Notes: generated from the letters alone by a model not told the origin. Counted from the first letter of the stretch, positions 44,027-53,992 are shown. The stretch: 64,000 nt of DNA from JBGVSA01 sp049840475 (GCA_049840475.1 JASGKX010000002.1:186001-250000), one strand, 5' to 3'. Program-made: numbers and translations.

Positions 44027-45016
44027 TCAGCTCCCCTGCCCGTGTTCAAGCGCCGCAATGAGCTGCTGCATGTCGGCAGGCATGGCCGCCTCCCACGCCA
44101 TGTGTTCGCCAGTCGCCGGATGAAGCAAACCCAGCCGGAATGCATGGAGCGCCTGGCGTCCGAACCCGGCGGCCGCTGCAGGTTGGGCACGACGCCCGGC
44201 ATATACTGGATCACCGATCAACGGATGCCCGATATGCGCCATGTGCACGCGAATCTGGTGCGTACGGCCGGTCTCTAGCGAACATTCCACCAATGTGGCC
44301 CCCATCAGGCGCGCCAATTGGCGGAAATGCGTACGCGCGGGGCGACCGTTCGCCACGACAGCCATCTTGGTGCGTTGGGTCGGGTGCCTGCCGATCGGCG
44401 CATCCACGGTGCCCGAGGCGGGTGGCGTGCCGATGACGACGGCGCGATAGACGCGCTTGACGGTACGCGCCTGTAGCTGGCGGACCAGATCGGTCTGCGC
44501 CTCCAGCGTCTTGGCCACCACCATCAGTCCGGATGTTTCCTTGTCCAGCCGATGCACGATGCCCGCACGCGGCAATTCAGACATATCTTCATCATGGGCC
44601 AGCAGCGCGTTGAGCAATGTTCCGCTCCAATTGCCGCTACCCGGATGGACAACCAGCCCGGCAGGCTTGTTGATGACCAGGATGTGTTCGTCCTCGAAGA
44701 CTGTTTCAAGCGGAATGTCCTCGGGCGCATCGGCCAACACCTGACGGCTCTCGGCGGGGGCGACTTCAAGCACCTCCCCGCCCAGCAGCTTAGCCTTGGT
44801 ATCGGTCAGGACCACGCCCGCTCGGCTCACACGCCCCTCGCGAATCCAGCCCTGGAGGCGGCTGCGGGAATGCTCCGGCATGAGGCGGGCCAGGCCGGCA
44901 TCAAGCCGTTGCCCACCAAAATCGAGGGGAACCGTAAGGCGACACAGGCCCTCGGCCGCCGATTCGTTATAATCGGCAGGATCTTTTCTTTGCGGTGTTG
45001 GAATGTTCAAGCTCAC
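44027..45016 (-). CDS. rluD: 23S rRNA pseudouridine synthase RluD
   Basis: RluA-family enzyme for pseudouridines 1911, 1915 and 1917 of 23S rRNA. An N-terminal S4 domain (QRLDAGLARLMPEHSRSRLQGWIREG) is followed by the catalytic domain with HRLDKETSG. About 329 residues if the GTG at 45016 is used, which overlaps the bamD start on the other strand. A TTG at 45010 or the ATG at 45163 are alternatives; no start has a clear ribosome site. pgeF follows two bases after the stop. Confidence 0.9.
   Translation of the reverse strand: MSLNIPTPQRKDPADYNESAAEGLCRLTVPLDFGGQRLDAGLARLMPEHSRSRLQGWIREGRVSRAGVVLTDTKAKLLGGEVLEVAPAESRQVLADAPEDIPLETVFEDEHILVINKPAGLVVHPGSGNWSGTLLNALLAHDEDMSELPRAGIVHRLDKETSGLMVVAKTLEAQTDLVRQLQARTVKRVYRAVVIGTPPASGTVDAPIGRHPTQRTKMAVVANGRPARTHFRQLARLMGATLVECSLETGRTHQIRVHMAHIGHPLIGDPVYAGRRAQPAAAAGFGRQALHAFRLGLLHPATGEHMAWEAAMPADMQQLIAALEHGQGS
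44967..44973 (+). promoter_or_regulatory. -10-like TTATAAT of bamD
   Basis: A consensus -10 lies 30 bases before the bamD ATG, inside the region that encodes the first residues of RluD on the other strand. No clear -35. Confidence 0.4.
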
Positions 45017-45764
45017 CAAATGGAGTGTACCGGTTGTTTTCGCGATTTGCCTCGCAGCCTGCGGCTCGAACGAGCCTAAGGACGACCCTAACGCCACCCC
45101 GCAACAAATGTACGCCGAGGCCAAAGATCTGATGGACTCGGGCTCGTACGAACAGGCCGTCAAGCTGTACGAACGCCTGCAAGCGCGCTTCCCGTATGGC
45201 AGCTACGCCCAGCAAGCCGAAATGGACGTAGCCTACTCGTACTACAAGCTGCGCGACGTGCCGTCAGCCGTATCGGCGGCCGACCGTTTCGTCAAGGCTC
45301 ACCCGAACCACCCCAATGTCGATTACGCCTACTATCTGAAGGGTCTGGCGTACTACAACACCGATGACAGCTGGATGACCTATCTCGTTTCGATGGACCT
45401 CGCCGACCGTGACCCCGTCGCGACGCGCGAAGCCTTCGACACGTTCAAGGAACTCGTCACTCGTTACCCGAACAGCCGCTACACGCCAGACGCCACCGAG
45501 CGCATGAAGAAGCTCGTCAAAGCGCTGGCCGACAACGAACTGCACATTGCCCGCTACTACTCGGCTCGTCGCGCGCCGCTGGCTGCGGCCAACCGCGCAC
45601 AGGTCGTGCTGCGCCAGTTCCCGGATTCGCCCGCCGTCGAAGAGGCGCTCGGAATCATGGTGAAGTCGTATGACCAGCTCGGCCTGACGTCGCTGAAGAG
45701 CGACGCCGAGCGCGTGCTGCGCCAAAACTTCCCCAACAGCAAGTACCTGACGGCATCCAAGTAA
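45003..45764 (+). CDS. bamD: outer membrane assembly factor BamD
   Basis: A 253-residue outer membrane lipoprotein of the BAM complex. The signal peptide ends with lipobox LAAC (Cys20 or so). Five TPR-like repeats follow (GSYEQAVKLYERLQARFPYG, and onward). Essential in most proteobacteria. LysE follows 7 bases after the stop. Confidence 0.95.
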   Translation: MFKLTKWSVPVVFAICLAACGSNEPKDDPNATPQQMYAEAKDLMDSGSYEQAVKLYERLQARFPYGSYAQQAEMDVAYSYYKLRDVPSAVSAADRFVKAHPNHPNVDYAYYLKGLAYYNTDDSWMTYLVSMDLADRDPVATREAFDTFKELVTRYPNSRYTPDATERMKKLVKALADNELHIARYYSARRAPLAAANRAQVVLRQFPDSPAVEEALGIMVKSYDQLGLTSLKSDAERVLRQNFPNSKYLTASK

Positions 45765-45771
45765 CGCCCGC

Positions 45772-46413
45772 ATGAGCCCAGACCAGCTCGCGCTATTCGT
45801 GCCCTTTGCGTTCATGCTTGCGATCGCGCCGGGGCCGGACAATCTCGCCGTGCTGGCCCTGGGTATCTCTAACGGACGCCCCGCCGCGCTAGGTTTTGGC
45901 TTGGGCTGTGCAGCCGGCTGCCTCAATCACACGCTGCTCGCAGCAGTCGGGGTATCCGCCCTGATTGCTGCCTCACCCGTCGCATTCGCTGCGCTCCAGT
46001 ACGCAGGTGCGGCGTATCTCGTATGGCTGGGCGTGCGCATCTTGCGCAGCCCCGGCAGCGCGCTGTCTACACAAGCGCCGGATCAGCAGACGCACTTCGG
46101 TGTGCAATTCCGCCGCGGGTTGCTGGCCAACGCAATCAACCCCAAAGTTGGCTTGTTCTTCCTGGCGTTGCTGCCACAGTTCGTCCGCGCAGATGGCTGG
46201 GCTGCGCCCTGGCAGATTCTGGTGCTAGGGGTGATTTTCGGCGCCGTGAGTGGCATCGTCTTCAGCGCCGTGGCGCTGGGCGCGGCTGGCATCGGCCAAT
46301 GGCTGGCGCGTCACCCGCGCGCAGCGCGCTGGACGGACCACGCCAGCGCGCTGGTCTTCATCGGACTGGGCATCCGGCTCGCCCTTGGTGAGCTACCGCG
46401 CGCCGCACGCTGA
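45772..46413 (+). CDS. LysE/RhtB-family exporter
   Basis: A 213-residue membrane protein with six hydrophobic segments; the N-terminus has AIAPGPDNLAVLALG, the LysE family signature. Amino-acid or metabolite export is likely; the substrate is unknown. It follows bamD by 7 bases. Confidence 0.9.
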   Translation: MSPDQLALFVPFAFMLAIAPGPDNLAVLALGISNGRPAALGFGLGCAAGCLNHTLLAAVGVSALIAASPVAFAALQYAGAAYLVWLGVRILRSPGSALSTQAPDQQTHFGVQFRRGLLANAINPKVGLFFLALLPQFVRADGWAAPWQILVLGVIFGAVSGIVFSAVALGAAGIGQWLARHPRAARWTDHASALVFIGLGIRLALGELPRAAR

Positions 46414-46437
46414 ATGCGGCAGCGCGGTCCTGCAATA

Positions 46438-47331
46438 TCAGCTCTTCTCGGCCAATAGCTGGCCACGCGCCTCACCGAGTTGTTCCAGCTGAGCCTTGCT
46501 AACGCGTGGATACTCGAGCTTCATATCGCGCATCGCGTCGATGACGGCCGCCGCCACGGCAAGCCGCGTAAACCATTTGTTGTCCGCCGGAATCACGTAC
46601 CAAGGCGCGTGCTCAGTACTGGTGCTGCGGATGGTGTCCTCATAGGCCTTCATGTACTGGTCCCAGTACGAACGCTCGCGGATATCAGCGGCTGAGAACT
46701 TCCAGTGTTTTTCGGGCGTATCCAGACGCTCCATGAAACGGCGCTTCTGTTCATCGGCCGACACATGCAGGAAGAACTTCAGGATCAGCGTGCCATTGCG
46801 AGCCAGATAGCGCTCAACGCTGTTGATGTCTTCAAAACGTTCCTGCCAGACCTTCTTGGTGACAAGCTCCGGTGGCATGTGCTGCGCCCGGAGAATCTCC
46901 GGATGCACCCGAGCCACGAGTGTTTCTTCGTAATACGAGCGATTGAAGATGCCGATCCGCCCGCGCTCCGGCAGCGCCTTCAAGCAGCGCCATAGATAGT
47001 CGTGGTCCAACTCTTCCGCTGACGGCCCCTTGAAAGAGTGCACCTGGCAGCCCTGCGGATTGACGCCCGACATGACGTGCCGGATGGTGCCGTCCTTGCC
47101 TGCGGCATCCATCGCCTGGAAGATCAGCAGGACGGACCAGCGGTCTTGCGCGTAGAGCTTTTGCTGCAGTTCATCGAGTTCGGCAACGCCCGTTTGCAGA
47201 ATCTGCCGGGCTTCGGCCTTATCGGCCTTGAGACCGGCGGTATCGGCAGGGTCGACGTCCTTGAGCCGGAACTTGCCCGGGCGCGTCACCTTGTACGGCG
47301 CCAGCATTTTTTTCAGGTCTCTTTTGGCCAT
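46438..47331 (-). CDS. ppk2: polyphosphate kinase 2 family protein
   Basis: A 297-residue PPK2-type kinase, which moves phosphate between polyphosphate and nucleotides. Walker A is AMDAAGKDGT (about residues 73-82) and Walker B/lid FNRSYYEE; PEKHWKFSAADIRERSYWD follows. One catalytic domain only, about class III size. Whether it prefers AMP or ADP is uncertain. Confidence 0.93.
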   Translation of the reverse strand: MAKRDLKKMLAPYKVTRPGKFRLKDVDPADTAGLKADKAEARQILQTGVAELDELQQKLYAQDRWSVLLIFQAMDAAGKDGTIRHVMSGVNPQGCQVHSFKGPSAEELDHDYLWRCLKALPERGRIGIFNRSYYEETLVARVHPEILRAQHMPPELVTKKVWQERFEDINSVERYLARNGTLILKFFLHVSADEQKRRFMERLDTPEKHWKFSAADIRERSYWDQYMKAYEDTIRSTSTEHAPWYVIPADNKWFTRLAVAAAVIDAMRDMKLEYPRVSKAQLEQLGEARGQLLAEKS

Positions 47332-47528
47332 GCGTTTCCTCGTAGGGTGAATGAACGGGGCGCCGTCATGACGCGGCCCCGCTCGGGCAGTTGCGACACC
47401 ATGACGCCAACATTACTTACCCACTATAGCCTGCCGCCCCCCGCCACGCAGGCCGGGGTGTGACGCATTGCACAAGCCTCTGCGTTGGGGCATTCTGGGT
47501 AGCTTTCCCGCAGCCCTCCACCGTCATC

Positions 47529-48359
47529 ATGCAGATCCATACCACCATCGCCAGCCTGCGCGCCGCGCTCGCCGGCACGGGCCGCGTCGCTTTTGCGCCG
47601 ACCATGGGCAACCTCCACGACGGCCACATCAGCCTGATGCGACAGGCTCGAAGCCACGGCGATGCCGTCGTATCGAGCATCTTCGTCAACCGACTCCAGT
47701 TCGGCCCCAACGAAGACTTCGACAAATATCCGCGCACGTTCCAACAGGATTGCGATCGCTTGGCCGATGCGGGCGTCGATCATCTCTTCGCGCCCGACGA
47801 GAAAGAACTCTATCCGCAACCGCAGCAATATGTGATCCAGCCGGCAAGTGCGCACGACAGCATCCTCGAGGGCGCCTTTCGACCGGGACATTTCCAGGGC
47901 GTGGCGACGGTCGTCGCCAAGTTGTTCAACATCGTGCGCCCGACCACGGCGTTGTTCGGCAAGAAGGATTACCAACAGTTGATGGTCATCCGCAACATGG
48001 TTGCTGAACTCAATATGGGAATCGACGTCATCGGTTGCGAAACCGTGAGAGCGGCCGACGGCCTCGCACTATCGTCGCGTAACGGCTATCTGAGCGCAGC
48101 CGAGCGCGTCGAAGCGCCGCGCCTGTCGGCGGAACTGCGCCGTATCGTCGAAGCCATCATCGCCGGTCAGCGTGACTACGCAGCACTTGAACAAGGCGCG
48201 ACCCAGGTGCTCGTCCAGCATGGCTGGAAACCGGACTACATCTCGATTCGCCAACAAGCCGACCTGCAGGCGCCGGAAGGCAACGCGCCGCTGGTCGTCG
48301 TCGCGGCCGTACGTCTGGGCAACACACGGCTCATCGACAATATGGAAGTGGCTCGCTGA
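47529..48359 (+). CDS. panC: pantothenate synthetase
   Basis: A 276-residue enzyme that joins pantoate and beta-alanine using ATP. The family motifs are APTMGNLHDGHISLM (HIGH-like), SSIFVNRLQFGPNEDF, LFGKKDYQQL (KMSKS-like) and LALSSRNGYLS. ATG 47529 starts the family N-terminus; the longer frame is spurious. The panD partner is not in the window. Confidence 0.96.
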   Translation: MQIHTTIASLRAALAGTGRVAFAPTMGNLHDGHISLMRQARSHGDAVVSSIFVNRLQFGPNEDFDKYPRTFQQDCDRLADAGVDHLFAPDEKELYPQPQQYVIQPASAHDSILEGAFRPGHFQGVATVVAKLFNIVRPTTALFGKKDYQQLMVIRNMVAELNMGIDVIGCETVRAADGLALSSRNGYLSAAERVEAPRLSAELRRIVEAIIAGQRDYAALEQGATQVLVQHGWKPDYISIRQQADLQAPEGNAPLVVVAAVRLGNTRLIDNMEVAR

Positions 48360-48413
48360 TCGACTGGGCGGCACAGCGAGCGCAGTCGTTCGCGCCCGCC
48401 GCCCATGGACGCA

Positions 48414-49514
48414 TCAAGTGCGCGGCTTGCTGGCAGGTGTATGCGCGGGCGCCGCACGCAAATATTGCGTCGGCCACGATTGCTGCTGCCCCAACGCCTG
48501 CGCAGCGTGCAAAGGCCAGTACGGATCGCGCAGCAATTCGCGCGCCAGCAATACGATATCGGCCTGCCCGGTGCGAATGATGTGATCCGCCTGCGCCGGG
48601 TCGGTAATCAACCCCACCGCTCCGCTGGCGATACCCGCCTCGTGACGCACCCGCGCCGCAAACGCGGTCTGGTAGCCAGGCCCAAGCGGAATATCTGCCC
48701 GCGCCAGCGTTCCGCCTGATGACGTATCAATCAGATCGGCTCCGTCTTCGCGCAGCAGCGCAGCAAGCCGAACCGTATCGTCCGGCGTCCAGCCGCCTTC
48801 TCGTGCCCAGTCCGTAGCAGACAAGCGCACAAAAACCGGGAGATCGTCGGGCCACACAGAACGCACCGCGCGCACAACCTCACGCGTCAGCCTTACGCGA
48901 TTGTCGAAGCTCCCGCCGTAGTCGTCGTCACGCAGGTTCGACAATGGCGACATGAACTGATGCAGCAGATAGCCGTGCGCAGCATGGATCTCCGCCACGT
49001 CGAAGCCGGCCGCCACGGCCCGGTGCGCGGCCGCAACGAAATCGTTTACAACCTTACGAATGCCATCGGCATCCAGCGCTTGTGGTATGGGATAGTTGTC
49101 TGCGAAAAAGAGCGCCGAGGGGGCCACCACTTGCCAGCCGCCCTGCTGTTCCGGCACCTCACCACTACCCGCGCCAGGGGGCCAGGTGCTGGCCTTGCGG
49201 CCGGCATGTGCGAGTTGCACGCCGGCCGCCGCGCCTTGGGTATGCAGAAAACCCACGATCCGACGCAACGCGACCACTTGTGTGTCGTTCCATAGACCGA
49301 GATCGCGCGGACTGATACGGCCTTCCGGCGATACCGCCGTGGCCTCGCAAATGACGAGTCCTGCCCCGCCAGCCGCTCTAGCCCCCAGGTGAACCAGATG
49401 CCAATCGTTGGCAAGACCATCGTCGGCGCTATACATGCACATCGGCGACACGGCGATGCGGTTTGGCAAATGCAGCTGACGCAATGAGATAGGCGAGAAA
49501 AGATGCTGGTTCAT
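48414..49514 (-). CDS. NADH:flavin oxidoreductase, YqjM-like old yellow enzyme
   Basis: A 366-residue FMN-dependent ene-reductase. The N-terminal stretch NRIAVSPMCMYSADDG has the YqjM/thermophilic-like cysteine, and the substrate site includes AEIHAAHGYLLHQFMSPLSN. AGGGAAATAG precedes ATG 49514. Convergent with panC. Confidence 0.9.
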   Translation of the reverse strand: MNQHLFSPISLRQLHLPNRIAVSPMCMYSADDGLANDWHLVHLGARAAGGAGLVICEATAVSPEGRISPRDLGLWNDTQVVALRRIVGFLHTQGAAAGVQLAHAGRKASTWPPGAGSGEVPEQQGGWQVVAPSALFFADNYPIPQALDADGIRKVVNDFVAAAHRAVAAGFDVAEIHAAHGYLLHQFMSPLSNLRDDDYGGSFDNRVRLTREVVRAVRSVWPDDLPVFVRLSATDWAREGGWTPDDTVRLAALLREDGADLIDTSSGGTLARADIPLGPGYQTAFAARVRHEAGIASGAVGLITDPAQADHIIRTGQADIVLLARELLRDPYWPLHAAQALGQQQSWPTQYLRAAPAHTPASKPRT

Positions 49515-49699
49515 GACTATTTCCCTGAGAGAGTCCCAACCCGCAACAGTACCCCACCGCACGCATCTTTACCGCACCTGCGCTGCGTCGCTTGACACGT
49601 TATTTAGCGAAAACAAGGGCCATTTTTAGGAATTGTCTCACTGCCATGACCCCCTCGCTTCCGTAAGATCGTGGCATCCCAGACATACCCCTATGCGCC

Positions 49700-51442
49700 A
49701 TGACCCAAATTCTTCCACCCCATGACGCCTGCTACGAGAAATTCAACGGCGTGGCGCGTGCCTGCCTTGACGCCCTCGCCACGCAGGCAGGTGCAGCCAC
49801 GCACTGGCAGGTTTTCGATGACTTGATGACGGCCTTTGACGGTCTGCCGGAGGCGGACGCGCTCGCCGCCACCGCTCAATTCATGGAACAGCCCGGCATG
49901 CAAATCGTTACCCGCGCGCTGGCGCGCCGGTCAACTGAACGGTTCCCGCAGAGTGCCCAAGGCTGGTACCTGTACGGACGGAGCATGCTGCTGATCAGTT
50001 CCGACAGCATCGAAGCCCGCCCTGCCTTGGAGCGTGCATGGGAGCTGGACCCGAACACGGACGCCCTGCTGCCGCTGTGCCTGGCTGCGGCATTCATTGC
50101 CTGCAAGCGCTACGTGGACGCCGAGCTGGCCTGTCGCGAGATGCTGGCACGCGATCCGAATAGCGCAGACGCCTATTCAAATCTGGCTGTAGCCTTGCGC
50201 ATGCAATATCGCACCGACGAAGCCGTCACGGCCGGCGAGGCCGCATTGCGCATCGATCCCAATCACGCGCATGCGCCCGTCAACCTCGCCCTGGCGATGG
50301 TCGATGACGAACGCTTTGCCGACGCACTGTCCCTGTTACGCGAATTGATCTCCCATCACCCCGATGACGATCGCATCCGACTGCCGCTCGGCGAACTCGA
50401 ACTGCGCCACGGCATCTGGGAAAGCGGCTGGGCCAACATGCACGCTCGATTCTCGCTGCCGGGCTTGCGTGAGCAACTTCAGGCTCGCGAACAAAACTGC
50501 GGCGTTCCGCACTGGCGCGGCGAGTCGCTCGAAGGCCGCACGCTCGGCATATGGCTCGAACAAGGTTACGGCGACGCCATCCTGTTGGTCCGCTTCCTGC
50601 CATTGATTGCCGAACGCGTTCGCGCCCTCGGCGGCAAGCTCGTCTTTGGCTGCTTCGGTCCGCTTGTCGAACTGTTCAAACCGCTGATTCCCTCTGATGT
50701 CGAACTCAATGTTGACTTCCTCCGGCAGACCGACTTCCACATGCCGCTCATGAGCAGTTGCTCGCCGTTCAAATTTGGTAACGATACGTTGCGCGGCAGT
50801 GCCTATCTGCATGTCGAAGGCGGCCAGGTTGTCCGTTGGCGCAAGCGGCTCGGCGTCGGCGACGGTCGGCTGCACGTTGCCCTGGCCTGGACCGGCAATC
50901 CGCAACAATCGCGCAACGATGTGCGCTCGCTGCCACAACCACAACTCGAAGCGTTGCTCGCAAAAGGCAACGGCCCCCGCGACATCGTATTCCATTCAGT
51001 TAATCCGGCAGCCGGCGAGGTCGTCGCCTCGCTGCGCGACAAAGGCTTCAACGTTGTCGACTGGGGCTCGGAACTGAACGACTTCATGACCACCGCGGCA
51101 CTGCTCAAGGCGGTCGACGCAGTCGCCACGACCTGCACGTCGGTCGCACACCTGGCCGGCGCTGTGGGTGCGCCAACACTGTTGATGCTCGATCGGATCG
51201 GTTCCTTCATCTGGGGCACCGAGGAATCACGCACGCCTTGGTACGACTCGATCCGTATCGTTCGTCAGGCGCGTTTTGGTGACTGGAGCGATGTGGCCGC
51301 ACGCGTACGGCAAGAACTTTCTGCCATGAAGGGAGTAGATGAGTTGGGGCCAACCACTGCCGTCACTGCGCCGACAGCCAAGTCCCACAAACCGTCCAAG
51401 GGCACAAAGGCCGGCCGCAAGGCAGGCAAATCCGTCAAGTGA
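49700..51442 (+). CDS. TPR protein with C-terminal heptosyltransferase-like domain
   Basis: A 580-residue protein. Residues 80-260 form TPR-like helices (ADAYSNLAVALRMQYRTDEAVTAGEAALRIDPNHAHAPVNLA). The C-terminal half (about 275-530) resembles glycosyltransferase family 9/heptosyltransferases (LGIWLEQGYGDAILLVRFLPLI, and VATTCTSVAHLAGAVGAPTLLML). The last 35 residues are rich in Lys, Thr and Ala (SHKPSKGTKAGRKAGKSVK). No signal peptide. Its partners and substrate are unknown. Confidence 0.75.
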   Translation: MTQILPPHDACYEKFNGVARACLDALATQAGAATHWQVFDDLMTAFDGLPEADALAATAQFMEQPGMQIVTRALARRSTERFPQSAQGWYLYGRSMLLISSDSIEARPALERAWELDPNTDALLPLCLAAAFIACKRYVDAELACREMLARDPNSADAYSNLAVALRMQYRTDEAVTAGEAALRIDPNHAHAPVNLALAMVDDERFADALSLLRELISHHPDDDRIRLPLGELELRHGIWESGWANMHARFSLPGLREQLQAREQNCGVPHWRGESLEGRTLGIWLEQGYGDAILLVRFLPLIAERVRALGGKLVFGCFGPLVELFKPLIPSDVELNVDFLRQTDFHMPLMSSCSPFKFGNDTLRGSAYLHVEGGQVVRWRKRLGVGDGRLHVALAWTGNPQQSRNDVRSLPQPQLEALLAKGNGPRDIVFHSVNPAAGEVVASLRDKGFNVVDWGSELNDFMTTAALLKAVDAVATTCTSVAHLAGAVGAPTLLMLDRIGSFIWGTEESRTPWYDSIRIVRQARFGDWSDVAARVRQELSAMKGVDELGPTTAVTAPTAKSHKPSKGTKAGRKAGKSVK

Positions 51443-51490
51443 CCTCACGATGCACGGCGGGCTTTGGCATCCGCCGTGCATCACAGCAGT

Positions 51491-52660
51491 TCAGAATGGC
51501 ATGCCGACGTAGTTTTCTGCCAACGACGTCATCGCCGCCCGCGAACTCACCACGTAGTCCAACTCCGAACGCTGCAACTGACGCTGAAAATCCGACGCGT
51601 CGGCAAACGAATGCAGCAGGCTCGTCATGAACCACGAGAAATGCTCCGCTCGCCACACGCGGTGCAGAGCCGTGTCGCTATAGCGCTCCAACCCTTCTTG
51701 CTTGCCGTTACGGACGGCCTCCACCAGTGCCATTGCAAGCAAGCGCACGTCCGCGATGGCGAGGTTCATGCCCTTGGCCCCCGTAGGCGGCACGATATGG
51801 GCCGCGTCTCCAGCCAGGAATAGCCGGCCGTGGCGCATCGGCGTCGCCACAAAGCTCCGCATGGCAACGATGTTCCGCTGGAAAATGCGTCCCTCGGTCA
51901 GTCGCCAGCCATCGTCATTTTCCAGACGCGAATGCAATTCAGCCCAAATGCGGTCGTCCAACCAATGCTCGACCTTGTCATGCGGATCGCACTGGAAGTA
52001 CATGCGCTGCACGGTCGCCGAACGCGTGCTGACCAACGCAAAACCCCGCTCATGCTGGGCGTAGATGAGTTCGTGGGACGAAGGCGGCGCTTCGACCAGA
52101 ATGCCGAACCAACCGAACGGATAGACGCGTGAATAGTCCTTGCGCACACTGCCGGGAATGGTGCCGCGCGACACGCCGTGAAAACCATCGCAGCCAATGA
52201 CGTAGTCGCACTCAAGGCAAGCAGCCTCACCGTTGTACATAAAGCTCACCGTTGGGCGCTCGCCGTCGATGCCGGCAATATTCACGTCAGACACTTCGAA
52301 CAGCAGTTGTCCTTGCACGGCCAGACGCGCGGCAACCAGGTCCTTTATCACCTCATGCTGCGCATAAACGGTAATCGATCGTCCGGTCAGTTCGGTCAGG
52401 TCGATACGGTGCCGCCGACCGCCGAATGACAATTCGATGCCGTGGTGGACAGACCCTTCGCGCACCATGCGCTCCCCCACGCCGGCTTCGATCAGCAGGT
52501 CGCGCGAACCCTGTTCCAGCACGCCAGCGCGGATGGTGGCCTCGATCTCCTCGCGCGAGCGGCACTCCAGCACCACCGACTCGATACCCTGCAAGTGCAG
52601 CAGGTGCGACAGGAGCAAGCCCGCCGGGCCTGCTCCGATGATTCCAATCTGCGTGCGCAT
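51491..52660 (-). CDS. pobA: 4-hydroxybenzoate 3-monooxygenase
   Basis: A 389-residue FAD monooxygenase that turns p-hydroxybenzoate into protocatechuate. The FAD motif is GAGPAGLLLSHLL (residues 9-21), and the second FAD region GDAAHIVPPTGAKGMNLAIADV (about 288-309). The length equals that of PobA. Divergent from the pobR-like gene. Confidence 0.95.
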   Translation of the reverse strand: MRTQIGIIGAGPAGLLLSHLLHLQGIESVVLECRSREEIEATIRAGVLEQGSRDLLIEAGVGERMVREGSVHHGIELSFGGRRHRIDLTELTGRSITVYAQHEVIKDLVAARLAVQGQLLFEVSDVNIAGIDGERPTVSFMYNGEAACLECDYVIGCDGFHGVSRGTIPGSVRKDYSRVYPFGWFGILVEAPPSSHELIYAQHERGFALVSTRSATVQRMYFQCDPHDKVEHWLDDRIWAELHSRLENDDGWRLTEGRIFQRNIVAMRSFVATPMRHGRLFLAGDAAHIVPPTGAKGMNLAIADVRLLAMALVEAVRNGKQEGLERYSDTALHRVWRAEHFSWFMTSLLHSFADASDFQRQLQRSELDYVVSSRAAMTSLAENYVGMPF

Positions 52661-52854
52661 GACGCCCGTCTCCTCTGTCGTCCAGGCGACGGCTTGGGTT
52701 GTACAAAAGCGATGCTTTCCCCAATGCCGGAAGGTGCGCCTTTGGCGTCAAATGACAACCGGCACCGCCGTCTGATAGCAGGATCGTAGCAATCAGCCGA
52801 TTCCACCCGAATGGATCAATCCGATTTTTCCTTGTACTTTTTCGACATTCTGAA
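52661..52854. promoter_or_regulatory. divergent pobA/pobR control region
   Basis: 194 bases between the divergent genes. A repeated TTGTAC core occurs at 52699-52704 (part of TTGTACAA) and at 52832-52837, the latter just before the regulator start. They may be regulator contact sites. Otherwise nothing seen. Confidence 0.35.
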
Positions 52855-53766
52855 ATGCTCAGCCCCACGACTCCCGCAGCTGGGCAGATCCCGGTATTCG
52901 CGCTCTACGGCGAACAATGGCCAGAGTCCGAGCCTGAGTTCGTCCACATCGAACTGATCGAGACCCGGGCGCGTTTCTACGATTGGGAGATCGACCTGCA
53001 TGCTCATCGCGGGCTCTTCCAAGTGCTTTTTGTTTTGGGCGGCTCAGTGGAGGCGATCGTCGGTGACGAACAACTAGCCGTTCAGGCGCCGCTCGCGCTG
53101 ATGATTCCACAGGGCGTGCCACACGGATTTCGCTTTTCGGCTGAGGCCCACGGCTATGTGCTGACCATCGCAGAGACCTTGCTCTTCAAGACAGGCGGCG
53201 ACACGCGCACGCCGCTGCTGCGCGAGCTGCTGCTCATGCCTCGCGCCGTATCGCTGACTTCGCTGCACCAACACACCGAACGCATCGAATCGCTGCTCGC
53301 GCAGATCATGACCGAGGCAGCCTGGCCCATGCCCGGCCACACCCTGATGCTGGACTGGCTCGTCCACTGCGTGCTGATGCTGCTTGCGCGCCAACACGCC
53401 GAAAGCCAGGTCCTCGCACGCGGTCAGACGCGCGATACGGAATCGTTCGTTCGCTTCCGCACGCTTGTCGAAGAACACTACGCCACGGCACGTACCGTGA
53501 GCTTCTACGCCGAACGCCTGCACATCACTGAAAGTCGTCTCTCCCGCCTGTGCGAACGACTCGCCGGCAAGTCAGCCTCTGCGCTGATCCACGAACGCAT
53601 CCTCATGGAAGCGCGGCGGCGCCTGCTCTACATTGCAGCGCCGGTATCGAAAATTGCCTTTGAACTCGGCTTCGAAGACCCCGCCTATTTTTGTCGCTTT
53701 TTCAAGAAGAGCACGGGAATGACGCCGAGCGAGTTCCGCGCTCGTGCGCCGGGCGAATCGATGTAA
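52855..53766 (+). CDS. pobR: AraC-family regulator, probable PobR
   Basis: A 303-residue AraC/XylS regulator. The N-terminal half is a cupin-like sensor domain (HAHRGLFQVLFVLGGSVEAI), and residues 200-300 form the two helix-turn-helix units (VSFYAERLHITESRLSRLCERLAG and ISKIAFELGFEDPAYFCRFFKKSTGMTPSEFR). Its position opposite pobA fits activation of pobA by 4-hydroxybenzoate. The ATG has no clear ribosome site. Confidence 0.88.
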   Translation: MLSPTTPAAGQIPVFALYGEQWPESEPEFVHIELIETRARFYDWEIDLHAHRGLFQVLFVLGGSVEAIVGDEQLAVQAPLALMIPQGVPHGFRFSAEAHGYVLTIAETLLFKTGGDTRTPLLRELLLMPRAVSLTSLHQHTERIESLLAQIMTEAAWPMPGHTLMLDWLVHCVLMLLARQHAESQVLARGQTRDTESFVRFRTLVEEHYATARTVSFYAERLHITESRLSRLCERLAGKSASALIHERILMEARRRLLYIAAPVSKIAFELGFEDPAYFCRFFKKSTGMTPSEFRARAPGESM

Positions 53767-53992
53767 CGTCTGACTTGCACGGTCGCCCCACGCCGCTACA
53801 AATGCCGTGGCGAAGGAACGACGTGCTGCGAAGGAGCCAGGCTTGTCCGCAGGCAAGGCGTGATCCCCGAGCATGTTTGGCACCACCACTGTATTGATAT
53901 ACAGCAGATCGGCGGCCAGCTATGATTCATAGTCTGCGTCGCCGCGTCGAGTCGCGCTTCGCTCGCGCACGAATCCTGCTTGAGGCCCCTCG

